From contig JABDJT010000150.1 in the NCBI GenBank assembly GCA_013003335.1, positions 1 through 18,272 of the forward strand: a stretch of DNA of 18,272 nucleotides, written 5' to 3'. Position 1 is the first letter of the stretch; each line of letters starts with the position of its first letter. The notes under the pieces were generated by a model. That model made no database searches. It was not told the DNA's origin and was given only the letters and a program-made list of their open reading frames with translations. The stretch is from Verrucomicrobiales bacterium. Lineage in GTDB: Bacteria > Verrucomicrobiota > Verrucomicrobiia > Verrucomicrobiales > DEV007. The translations under genes were made by a program, and so were the position numbers. Shown here one piece after another: positions 1 through 6,360 of the stretch.

Positions 1-285
1 ATTCACAAGGGCGACAGAGCGATTGAAAATATCGTCGTTCGAGCGGCAGAACTGCTGGGAGCGGGCGTCGCGACAGTCGTACACTTGCTCGCCCCGGATA
101 CGATTGTTCTCGGCGGGGGGCTTGTCGAAGCGCTGCCTGAGATCTATATTCCAACCGTCCGGAAATCGGCGAATGCCCACTTGATTGAAACCTACCAGGA
201 CAGTTTCAAAGTTGTTCCTGCAAAATTGGAAGATGATGCCGGCGTGATGGGAGCCGCGGCATGGGCGGCAAGAAAAATGGCCTGA
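1..285 (+). CDS. ROK-family sugar kinase/regulator, C-terminal part
   Basis: The frame is open from base 1 and ends at TGA 283-285, so only the last 94 residues are visible. They carry the C-terminal signature of the ROK fold: a leucine-rich helix, then LAPDTIVLGGGL, a stretch ending in KVVPAKL, and the closing DDAGVMGAAAWAA. In ROK proteins these parts form the second half of the ATP-binding lobe and the C-terminal helix. Known members are glucokinases, fructokinases, N-acetylmannosamine kinases or sugar-responsive repressors. The DxGxG phosphate motif, the zinc-binding motif and any N-terminal helix-turn-helix would lie upstream of the window, so kinase and repressor cannot be told apart. 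A kinase is the more common case. Confidence 0.8.
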   Translation: MHKGDRAIENIVVRAAELLGAGVATVVHLLAPDTIVLGGGLVEALPEIYIPTVRKSANAHLIETYQDSFKVVPAKLEDDAGVMGAAAWAARKMA

Positions 286-304
286 ATATGAAAGACTGCG
301 CGGC

Positions 305-331
305 TTGACGGGGTATGAGTTTCGATACAAA
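305..331 (+). promoter_or_regulatory. Possible promoter for the L,D-transpeptidase gene
   Basis: TTGACG at 305-310 and TACAAA at 326-331 are separated by 15 bp, shorter than the usual 16-18. The -35 hexamer is identical to the one in front of the Nramp-like gene at 6304. Transcription would start near 338, about 50 bases before the ATG. The suboptimal spacing makes this a candidate only. Confidence 0.3.
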
Positions 332-391
332 CTCTCACCGGCCGGGCGGAAGGAAGAGAAGTTCGGAGAGAAGTAAGTTTCGCGCACAGTT

Positions 392-2365
392 ATGAAGACA
401 AAAAACCTGCTGCAGGTCTGGATCCTGATTTTTTGCTTTTCCGCGACCGCAACGTTTTCAGTTTTTGGAGAAAAACTGGAAAAGACGGACACGAAAGAAG
501 CAACAGAAGAAAATTCGGCAGAAAAGGAATCTGACGAAGAGAAGAAAGAGGAAGAAATCGATCCCGCTGCGGAGTTTGAAAAGCAGGTGACGGCATTCGA
601 GGAATTCGTGAAGGAGGAGGTTTATGCTTCGAAATTGCCCAGCGGAAAGCGGGCGCAACTCCAGGCAATGGCTGTCGCGGCATATCGCGAGAATAACCTG
701 GAACCTCTCTGGGCAAAATCCGTCGACCTCAAAGCGGTGAACAAAGAGCTGATCGATTTTCTGGAGCTGCATGGTTTCAAAGAAATCACATTGACGTTCG
801 CCCCCAGGCCGGACATTGGCGGGGAAGATCCCGTCCCACATGAGGACTTGCTCGTGACTCTGAGCACGGCAGAGACTAGCCTGCTCTTAAAACAGGGGCC
901 GGATACGATTTCAGAATGGCCGAATTGGAGTTTCGGAGATCATCCGGGAATTAAATCCTCGAATGACCACTGGGACGACGTCACGACCCGGTTCGGGGAA
1001 ACGGCTGCCGGTTCGGAAGATCCCATCAAGGTCGCAGAAGCGTTCGTTCCTCAAAACCGGATTTATCAGCGGATTTTCGAAGAAATACAGCAATTCGGAA
1101 ACGAAGCGGAGGCGCCCGAACTCCAGGTCAAAAAGCTGGTGAAAGTGGGGTACAAATTCGAGCAGGCACCCGAACTGGCGAAGTATTTGGCTGCGGAAGG
1201 CTACCTGGACGAAGCCCATCTTACCGGGGAGGAGCCCGAAAAAGTGGCACTGGAAGTGGAAGAAGAGGATGCTGATTCTCCAAAAGAAGAAGCAGAAGCG
1301 GACGAAGCGGAGAACGAGGAAGAAGAGAAAGAACCTGGATTCAATGAGGGAATTTTCACGCAGGATCTCTCCGATGCGTTGAAGAACTACCAGAAATTGA
1401 ACGGGTTACAAGCGGACGGCATTCTCGGCCCGAAAACAGCGGCCCGGATCGCCAACCAGGATGAGGAAGAAGCGGAAGCACTGCATTACAACCTCCACCG
1501 TGCCCGCCGTTTCCCCGATAATCCGGGAGACAAATTTCTTCACGCCAACATTCCCTCCGGCGAAGTTTATGGGTTCGAAAACGGCGAGGAAACCATTCGG
1601 ATGCGAATCGTTTTCGGGAAAAACATCCGCGGCCAGCGCACCCCGATTTTTCGCGATGAAATGGAGCAGGTCGTTTTCCGCCCCTACTGGAACGTTCCCT
1701 ACAACATCGCTGTCAGCGAAGGGAACTACAGCGACCCCGGTTATCTCGCCCGCAACGGGTTCAAGATCATCAGCAGTTCCGGTCGCGAATTACCCATTTC
1801 CACCGAGAGCCTTTCTCTTGTCCGCTCGAGGAAATCATTCGTCCGCCAGGATGCCGGAACCAACAACGCACTCGGCATCGTGAAATTTCTCTTTCCGAAC
1901 AAGCATGCCGTCTATTTCCACGACACCCCTTACAAGCACTACTTCAGAAACAGCTACCGGGCCAAAAGCCACGGATGCGTCCGGCTCGAAAAACCGGAGG
2001 AAATGGCAAACTGGGTGCTTGGCAAATACGAGGAGTGGGATTCGGCCAAAATCAGTTCCGCTTTGAATGGACGCCGCCGGGAAGTGAATCTCGATGAGTC
2101 GATTCCGGTCTACATCACCTATTTCACCGCCCTTCCCGATGCGACCCAGGGCGACAAGATCGGTTTCTACCAGGACATCTACAGCTACGATCGCCCCGGC
2201 GCTGTTGTCGATGCCCCCGGCCCAAAGCCGAAAGTGATCGAACTTCCAGACGAAAAACCGCGCTCGAGCTTTTTCCTGTTCAAGCGCAATGACAGGGACC
2301 GGAAGCCATCCCCGCCTTCCTCCCTCCGAAGCCGCGGTACCGGGTTTTTCCCGAATTCACGCTGA
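392..2365 (+). CDS. Secreted L,D-transpeptidase (YkuD/YcbB type) with peptidoglycan-binding domain
   Basis: The 657-residue protein has an N-terminal signal sequence (hydrophobic core VWILIFCFSATATFSVF), so it acts in the periplasm. L,D-transpeptidases of this family make 3-3 cross-links in peptidoglycan or attach proteins to it. A scaffold-like region includes AAYRENNLEPLWA (about residues 90-105). A PG_binding_1 domain follows at about 315-353 (ALKNYQKLNGLQADGILGP). The YkuD domain spans about 378-540 with His510, which starts HDTPY, and the SHGCVR motif with catalytic Cys529. The tail (VYITYFTALPDA, IGFYQDIYSYDR) matches the end of the YcbB/LdtD group. Two highly acidic Glu-rich segments, near residues 30-62 and 288-318, flank the scaffold and look like disordered linkers. 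Its stop codon abuts the stop of the convergent gene. No good ribosome site sits close to the ATG. Confidence 0.9.
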   Translation: MKTKNLLQVWILIFCFSATATFSVFGEKLEKTDTKEATEENSAEKESDEEKKEEEIDPAAEFEKQVTAFEEFVKEEVYASKLPSGKRAQLQAMAVAAYRENNLEPLWAKSVDLKAVNKELIDFLELHGFKEITLTFAPRPDIGGEDPVPHEDLLVTLSTAETSLLLKQGPDTISEWPNWSFGDHPGIKSSNDHWDDVTTRFGETAAGSEDPIKVAEAFVPQNRIYQRIFEEIQQFGNEAEAPELQVKKLVKVGYKFEQAPELAKYLAAEGYLDEAHLTGEEPEKVALEVEEEDADSPKEEAEADEAENEEEEKEPGFNEGIFTQDLSDALKNYQKLNGLQADGILGPKTAARIANQDEEEAEALHYNLHRARRFPDNPGDKFLHANIPSGEVYGFENGEETIRMRIVFGKNIRGQRTPIFRDEMEQVVFRPYWNVPYNIAVSEGNYSDPGYLARNGFKIISSSGRELPISTESLSLVRSRKSFVRQDAGTNNALGIVKFLFPNKHAVYFHDTPYKHYFRNSYRAKSHGCVRLEKPEEMANWVLGKYEEWDSAKISSALNGRRREVNLDESIPVYITYFTALPDATQGDKIGFYQDIYSYDRPGAVVDAPGPKPKVIELPDEKPRSSFFLFKRNDRDRKPSPPSSLRSRGTGFFPNSR

Positions 2366-3925
2366 TCACCGAAGGGAAACCGGCGGCAGAAATTCCCGCA
2401 CGAAGGTCCGTTTCCACCAGTCCCCGGTTTCGCGTTTTTCCGCGATCGTTGTGAATTCGTACGCGTAAAGCCGGGCCCGAATAAATCGAGGCGGTGGATC
2501 GTGTGGAAACGGATTTTCGACGAAAAACGCCTGCACTGATTCTTCGCCCTGGAGCAATTTCGTGACAATCGAGCTGAACCACCCAGAGTTTCGGCTTTGC
2601 GGGTGATATCCGCGTTCCAGCGCGAAGAACCACATCTGCCAGGCCACGCGCGGCTGGTGAGGGGCGACAAATCGGGGTCGTGCGTCGAGTTTGTCCGGCT
2701 TCCAGCGAAAGTCGTATTCTTTCCAGGAAAACCCATCGTAGCTGCCTTCCAGCACAATTTCCGGACGATCCGTAGTCATCGTCCGGAACAATCCATATCC
2801 GGAAACCAATCGCCACGGACCGGTTTTCTCCGCCACTTGCTTCAGAAAATCCGGTGTAAAATCCGATTTCAGGACCGGATTCGGAGCCCGGTGCAGATCT
2901 GTCAGGATCGTGTAAAAGTTCAGCCACCCGATCAACAAGATCGTCGGCGCACGGGCCACCACGCCCCAAATCGATCCAACAGGGTAGGTTCGACGAACAG
3001 ACCCTGTTAGATCGATTTTGCGAATTCGAAGCCAACGCAGCAATCGTCCCGGCCACAGGCAGTCAGCCACGAGCGGAAAGCAAAGGACGATCGTGAGCCA
3101 ATTGAAGTATGTGTAATTCCCGGTCAGCAAAATCAGGACCATCAGCCCGGTGAAACCAATCGCCGCGACCCGCCGCATGCGCGGTCCGAAAATCACGAAG
3201 AACGGAAGGACCAATTCCACGAAATACATTGGCCAGAGGCTGAACTGTTGAAACCAGGCCGGCAGCTGATGCATCCACCAGGCTGTCCAGGTCGGTAAGG
3301 GCTGGGTGAAATAATGATAGGTCATCGCCGTGTGATCCGGCCACCATTCGGGATACTGGTCTCCCGCCCAGGCGACTTTGACCCAACCGGAGAAAAACAT
3401 CAGCTTCGCGATCAGCACCCAGCAGAGCCAGAGCATCACCTGCTGCCCGAGAGGCTCCAGCGGAGCTGGATTTTGCCAGCTCAGCCGGATTCTCCGCCAC
3501 GGGGCGAGGAAAATGGCGAGAAACCCAGTTTCCAACAGCAGGATATCCCACTGAAACGACATGAAAACGCCGCCGGTATTCAGCAGACTGAGATAAATCA
3601 GCCACAGAAAGGCCAAGGCCGGGCCGGAGAAAAATCCGGCCAGCACGCAAATCGCCAACACGCAGCCAACCGCGCAGAGCAGGTGAAAATTCGTCCCCAC
3701 CACCGGGTATTCGAAAAAGGAAACTCCGCTGTCGTGCAAGCGTCCGATGAATGAATCCGCAGGCACCAATCCGTTTTTTCCCACCAGCAAATCGGCCTGC
3801 ACCCACCAGGAAATAATGGCGATCAGGTAAATCACGGCAATTCCCCGCAGGAATAGCATCCGGCCAACCGCATGCTGTTCGGATGTCGAATTTTCAGGAA
3901 AAAACCAGCGGGACAGGCGTTTCAC
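2366..3925 (-). CDS. Lipase maturation factor-like multi-pass membrane protein
   Basis: The sequence resembles the LMF1/LMF2 (lipase maturation factor) family. Typical segments are LFLRGIAVIYLIA near the N-terminus, FMSFQWDILLLETGFLAIFLAPW, YHYFTQPLPTWTAWWMHQLP and GNYTYFNWLTIVLC, followed by a soluble C-terminal half with YDGFSWKEYDF and FPHDPPPRFIRA. The N-terminal half has several membrane helices. Vertebrate LMF1 assists folding of secreted lipases in the ER; the bacterial role is not established. I chose GTG at 3925 (519 residues) because it leaves room for the divergent OmpA-domain gene's promoter and begins just before the conserved RWFFPE segment. ATG 3991 or ATG 3859 are alternatives. 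Residues 303-320 (KIDLTGSVRRTYPVGSIW) are encoded by a 51-bp palindrome of the dispersed repeat family. They lie between the membrane part and a later hydrophobic segment. Confidence 0.82.
   Translation of the reverse strand: MKRLSRWFFPENSTSEQHAVGRMLFLRGIAVIYLIAIISWWVQADLLVGKNGLVPADSFIGRLHDSGVSFFEYPVVGTNFHLLCAVGCVLAICVLAGFFSGPALAFLWLIYLSLLNTGGVFMSFQWDILLLETGFLAIFLAPWRRIRLSWQNPAPLEPLGQQVMLWLCWVLIAKLMFFSGWVKVAWAGDQYPEWWPDHTAMTYHYFTQPLPTWTAWWMHQLPAWFQQFSLWPMYFVELVLPFFVIFGPRMRRVAAIGFTGLMVLILLTGNYTYFNWLTIVLCFPLVADCLWPGRLLRWLRIRKIDLTGSVRRTYPVGSIWGVVARAPTILLIGWLNFYTILTDLHRAPNPVLKSDFTPDFLKQVAEKTGPWRLVSGYGLFRTMTTDRPEIVLEGSYDGFSWKEYDFRWKPDKLDARPRFVAPHQPRVAWQMWFFALERGYHPQSRNSGWFSSIVTKLLQGEESVQAFFVENPFPHDPPPRFIRARLYAYEFTTIAEKRETGDWWKRTFVREFLPPVSLR
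2968..3018. repeat. Dispersed 47-bp palindrome, copy 1 (inside a coding region)
   Basis: The 47-bp core is 2970-3016: left arm ATCGATCCAACAGGGT, centre with TTCGACGAA, right arm ACCCTGTTAGATCGAT. Adding the flanking AA/TT pairs gives 51 bp with 17 of 18 arm positions paired. Unlike the other copies, it lies inside a gene: the lipase-maturation-factor homologue reads through it on the reverse strand without a stop. Both arms depart from the family consensus in a matched way (TCGATC with GATCGA, instead of CGAATC with GATTCG). Confidence 0.85.
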
Positions 3926-3989
3926 AGCCTGACTTTGACACGGCGATGGCCTTTTGCCGAATCGGAAAATTGGATTACCTTGCGAGGTC

Positions 3990-5063
3990 ATGGCAGTGTC
4001 TGAATACGATTGGCATCCCGCTCCCGGCGGCTCGACTTTCAAGGTCGAAAGCACCCGCAATCTGGGTTGGTGGGTCCTGCTGGCATTGCTCGTGTCAGTC
4101 ATCCTGCACGTCGTGCTCTACATCGTGCTGGGCGGAATGAGTTGGATTGCAGGTGGGAGTTCAGACGCGCTCGATCCGATTCGAATCAACGCTTCGAAGG
4201 AGCAGTTGATCATCGACAAGGACAAGCTTGACGCGCTTTTGCCGGAGAATAAACCAATCGAACCCCAGGAAGCTCCCAAACCGGAAAAACTCAGCGACAT
4301 GGATACGGTCCAAAAGCTGGATGAGTTCGATATTCTCGACAAAATCAAAGACGAACCGATCCGGATGTCACCCGTTGAATCGCCGCAGGTTTTCCTCGAA
4401 GCCCCGAAAGTGCAGCCCAAGGCGCTCGTCTCCAACATTGCCGCGATGGACATGTCCGCCGCAAAGGTGATGGCGCAGGACATGAAGGAGATGCGCGAAA
4501 AGCTGATCGATTCTTCCGCGGTAGTCTCGTCCGCGCAACCGGTCATGCAGGTGAATTCAGACGCCCTGAATACGGCTTTCAACACCGACGATTTTTTCAA
4601 AGATGCCGCCAAGAAAGCCTTCGGCGAAGAAGGCGCGGACAAATTTATGGAGGGCTACAACACGCTCGACGGCCTTATCGGCAACACCGGCGGCAGGCTT
4701 CCTCCCGGCGAGGAAAAAATTCTCATGCCGACCGATATCCTGTTCGAATACAACGAGTTTCAGCTAAAAGAGGAGGCCCGGCTCAGCATGCTCAAGCTGG
4801 CTTACATCATTCAAACCAACCCCGATGCCGAGTTCATCATCGAAGGCCACACCGATTCCTTCGGTGGCGATGAATTCAACCTCAGCCTCAGCATGAAACG
4901 CGCCGCTGCTGTCCGGGATTACCTGATCAAGAAATTGCAGATCGGATCCGAAAATGTCCGAGTCATCGGGCTCGGCAAGCAGCGCCCGATTGTTCCGGTT
5001 GAAGGCACGATTGAAGAGCAGGCTCTCAATCGCCGGGTGGAGATTGTGGTGAAGAAGAAGTGA
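3990..5063 (+). CDS. Membrane-anchored OmpA-domain (peptidoglycan-binding) protein
   Basis: I took ATG 3990 as the start because GAGG lies a few bases upstream; an ATG at 3954 would add 12 residues. The 357-residue product has one membrane helix (about residues 26-50, WWVLLALLVSVILHVVLYIVL) and no signal-peptidase site, so it should stay anchored in the inner membrane. A long charged and proline-containing linker follows. The C-terminal OmpA/MotB domain runs from about residue 245 (PTDILFEYNEFQLKEEA). GHTDS with Asp289 and LSMKRAAAV with Arg304 are 15 residues apart, as for the diaminopimelate-binding Asp/Arg pair of OmpA. RRVEIVV closes the domain. An inner-membrane helix plus OmpA domain recalls MotB or Pal/TolA-like partners of proton channels, but no MotA or TolQ is adjacent; exbBD lies 5 kb away. 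It may tether the inner membrane to the wall. Confidence 0.87.
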   Translation: MAVSEYDWHPAPGGSTFKVESTRNLGWWVLLALLVSVILHVVLYIVLGGMSWIAGGSSDALDPIRINASKEQLIIDKDKLDALLPENKPIEPQEAPKPEKLSDMDTVQKLDEFDILDKIKDEPIRMSPVESPQVFLEAPKVQPKALVSNIAAMDMSAAKVMAQDMKEMREKLIDSSAVVSSAQPVMQVNSDALNTAFNTDDFFKDAAKKAFGEEGADKFMEGYNTLDGLIGNTGGRLPPGEEKILMPTDILFEYNEFQLKEEARLSMLKLAYIIQTNPDAEFIIEGHTDSFGGDEFNLSLSMKRAAAVRDYLIKKLQIGSENVRVIGLGKQRPIVPVEGTIEEQALNRRVEIVVKKK

Positions 5064-5098
5064 CGCCTGATTTTTTTTCTGGACCTGTCCTCAGTATA

Positions 5099-5114
5099 AA
5101 CATTTCAAAATGTT
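5099..5114. repeat. Perfect inverted repeat covering a start codon
   Basis: AACATTT at 5099-5105 and AAATGTT at 5108-5114 are perfect complements separated by two bases. The right arm contains the ATG (5110-5112) of the following gene. In RNA the two-base spacer would force a slightly larger loop, so the site could be either a DNA operator or a weak hairpin over the start. Confidence 0.5.
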
Positions 5115-5586
5115 AGTTTTGGCACAATCTGAAGCTCCCGCTTGGATTGCAGCTGGCGCAGCAGCTGTTACAGCGATTGGAGCGGTTGTCTCGGGGTTCA
5201 GGGTCCTACTCGATTCTCGGCAAAGAAAGACGAGTAACTTTCCCGATATCTCTGGGTCTTGGAAGGCAACTTGGCATCTTGATGACAATGTCACAGGATA
5301 TGAAGAAAAGCTATTCACAGATGATTTAGAATTTAAATCTATAAGAGGACTCAAAGTTACAGGGAATGGTCATGATCCGAATTTTGGAAATTATAATTTC
5401 GAGGGCCGAATTTCCGCATCTCGAGTCCTGACTCTTTATTATCGCTTTACGAAATATCCAGCGATTGAGGGAGTTATTTTCTTGAGGCTAATACCTAGCG
5501 GTAGAACAGCAAAAGGGTATTGGTATGGGCTTATGGATGATGAAGAAATTCGGGGTGGAAGGGCTGAAATTGCACGTGCAATTTAA
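5110..5586 (+). CDS. Orphan protein: one membrane segment plus probable beta-rich domain
   Basis: I do not recognise the family. The 158-residue product has a short N-terminus, one membrane segment (about residues 11-32, APAWIAAGAAAVTAIGAVVSGF), a basic stretch (DSRQRKTS), and about 110 residues rich in alternating hydrophobic and aromatic positions (GSWKATWHL, YNFEGRISASRVLTLYYRF, GVIFLRLIP, AKGYWYGLMDDEEIRGGRAEI). This looks like successive beta strands, possibly a lipocalin-like barrel. Membrane helix plus small barrel recalls the Cap15-type effectors of CBASS, but those have two helices and no cyclase gene is nearby, so this is only an architectural analogy. The gene is clearly AT-richer than its neighbours and uses AGA, AGG and ATA codons that are scarce around it, which suggests recent acquisition. 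No Shine-Dalgarno site is visible. Its stop overlaps that of the convergent glycosyltransferase by 4 bp. Confidence 0.7.
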   Translation: MLVLAQSEAPAWIAAGAAAVTAIGAVVSGFRVLLDSRQRKTSNFPDISGSWKATWHLDDNVTGYEEKLFTDDLEFKSIRGLKVTGNGHDPNFGNYNFEGRISASRVLTLYYRFTKYPAIEGVIFLRLIPSGRTAKGYWYGLMDDEEIRGGRAEIARAI

Positions 5587-6245
5587 GAGTCACTATACGC
5601 CCTCGGATTCGCCAGAAACCGAATCGTGATCCAAAAATCGATCACGCTTTGACGGAATGGTCCAAGTTTCTCGAATCTCCTGGCCGAACTGACTGCCGGA
5701 CCACGAAGCGCAATCGTTTTTCCACCGGATTTTCTCAGTCGCCGGGAAAAATCGATGTCTTCTCCGAGTCGGAATGATTCGTCGAATCCGCCCAATTTCT
5801 CGAAGTTTTCGCGGCGGACGAAAATCGCCTGATCTCCCAGGAAAATTCCGCCCAGTCGAGAACGAAAATCGGAGATCCAGCAGGTCAGGCGCAGAATTTG
5901 CGAGCTGGAATCAAATCGGCGCAAAAAACCACCGCCGGCAATTTCAGGATCGAGCTTCCGAATCCGGTCGGCGCCGTCCGGGGGCAACACCGTGTCGGCG
6001 TGGAGAAAAATGAGCCAGGCCCCGTTCGCGCGGGCCGCGCCGGCATTCATCTGCGCTGCCCGACCTGCCTTTACCGGTTCGAAAACCAAATCCGCCCCGG
6101 CTTCCCCGGCAATCTCGCGAGTCCGGTCCAGGCTTCCACCGTCAGCGATGATGATTTCCAGTTCCCCCTGCGGCAAGTTCGCAATCGTCCCGCCGATTGA
6201 CTCGGCTTCATTCAGCGTCGGGATAATCACGGATATTTCGGTCAC
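5583..6245 (-). CDS. Family 2 glycosyltransferase (TIGR04283-like)
   Basis: This is a GT-A fold glycosyltransferase of about 220 residues that would transfer a sugar from a nucleotide donor. The order is ISVIIPTLNEAESI, IIIADGGSLDRT, the AGRAAQMNAGA motif, LIFLHADT as the metal/nucleotide DxD-like motif, LGDQAIFVRRENFEKLGGF, and FRLGEDIDFSRRL as the acceptor-side acidic motif. This pattern and length match the TIGR04283 group, often found near radical-SAM or selenium-related genes; none are seen here. GTG 6245 is the start I prefer. An in-frame TTG at 6257 would put the first codons inside repeat copy 2. Neither has a clear ribosome site. Substrate and acceptor cannot be told from sequence. 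Confidence 0.85.
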   Translation of the reverse strand: MTEISVIIPTLNEAESIGGTIANLPQGELEIIIADGGSLDRTREIAGEAGADLVFEPVKAGRAAQMNAGAARANGAWLIFLHADTVLPPDGADRIRKLDPEIAGGGFLRRFDSSSQILRLTCWISDFRSRLGGIFLGDQAIFVRRENFEKLGGFDESFRLGEDIDFSRRLRKSGGKTIALRGPAVSSARRFEKLGPFRQSVIDFWITIRFLANPRAYSDS

Positions 6246-6247
6246 AG

Positions 6248-6294
6248 GGTGAATCAACAGGGTTGGGTCGCCGAATCAACCCGGTTCGTTCGAT
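6248..6294. repeat. Dispersed 47-bp palindrome, copy 2 (divergent gap)
   Basis: Left arm GGTGAATCAACAGGGT (6248-6263), 15-nt centre containing GGTCGCCGAATC, right arm ACCCGGTTCGTTCGAT (6279-6294). It is the only copy between divergent genes. Its left edge lies at the start of the glycosyltransferase and its right edge 9 bp before the -35 box of the Nramp-like gene. A further CAGGGT at 6245-6250 directly precedes the arm. Confidence 0.8.
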
Positions 6295-6303
6295 TTGCGG
6301 TTC

Positions 6304-6331
6304 TTGACGGCTCCCTTTCGAACGCTACAAT
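6304..6331 (+). promoter_or_regulatory. Sigma70-type promoter of the Nramp-like gene
   Basis: TTGACG (6304-6309) and TACAAT (6326-6331) are separated by 16 bp; each differs from the consensus by one base. Transcription would begin near 6338, giving a leader of about 23 bases. This is the best promoter match in the window. Confidence 0.65.
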
Positions 6332-6360
6332 CGCGGCCCACCACCCATAAAAATTGACCC

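Noticed and set aside
317..334. Hairpin GAGTTT-AAACTC as a terminator after the ROK gene
   Set aside because: Six-pair AT-rich stem, no T-run after it, and it overlaps a candidate promoter.
390..1219. Long reverse-strand frames inside the L,D-transpeptidase gene
   Set aside because: Shadow frames of a well-supported gene with no recognisable domain.
3935..3963. TTGACA as a -35 box for the OmpA-domain gene
   Set aside because: The hexamer is perfect, but no acceptable -10 box lies 15-19 bp downstream (CCGAAT or CGAATC only). Not listed as a promoter.
3989..3992. CATG serving as start codon for both divergent genes
   Set aside because: ATG 3991 on the reverse strand would overlap the OmpA-domain start and leave no shared promoter space. 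GTG 3925 fits the family better.
5071..5078. Run of eight T after the OmpA-domain gene as a terminator
   Set aside because: No stable stem precedes the run, so a rho-independent terminator is not supported.
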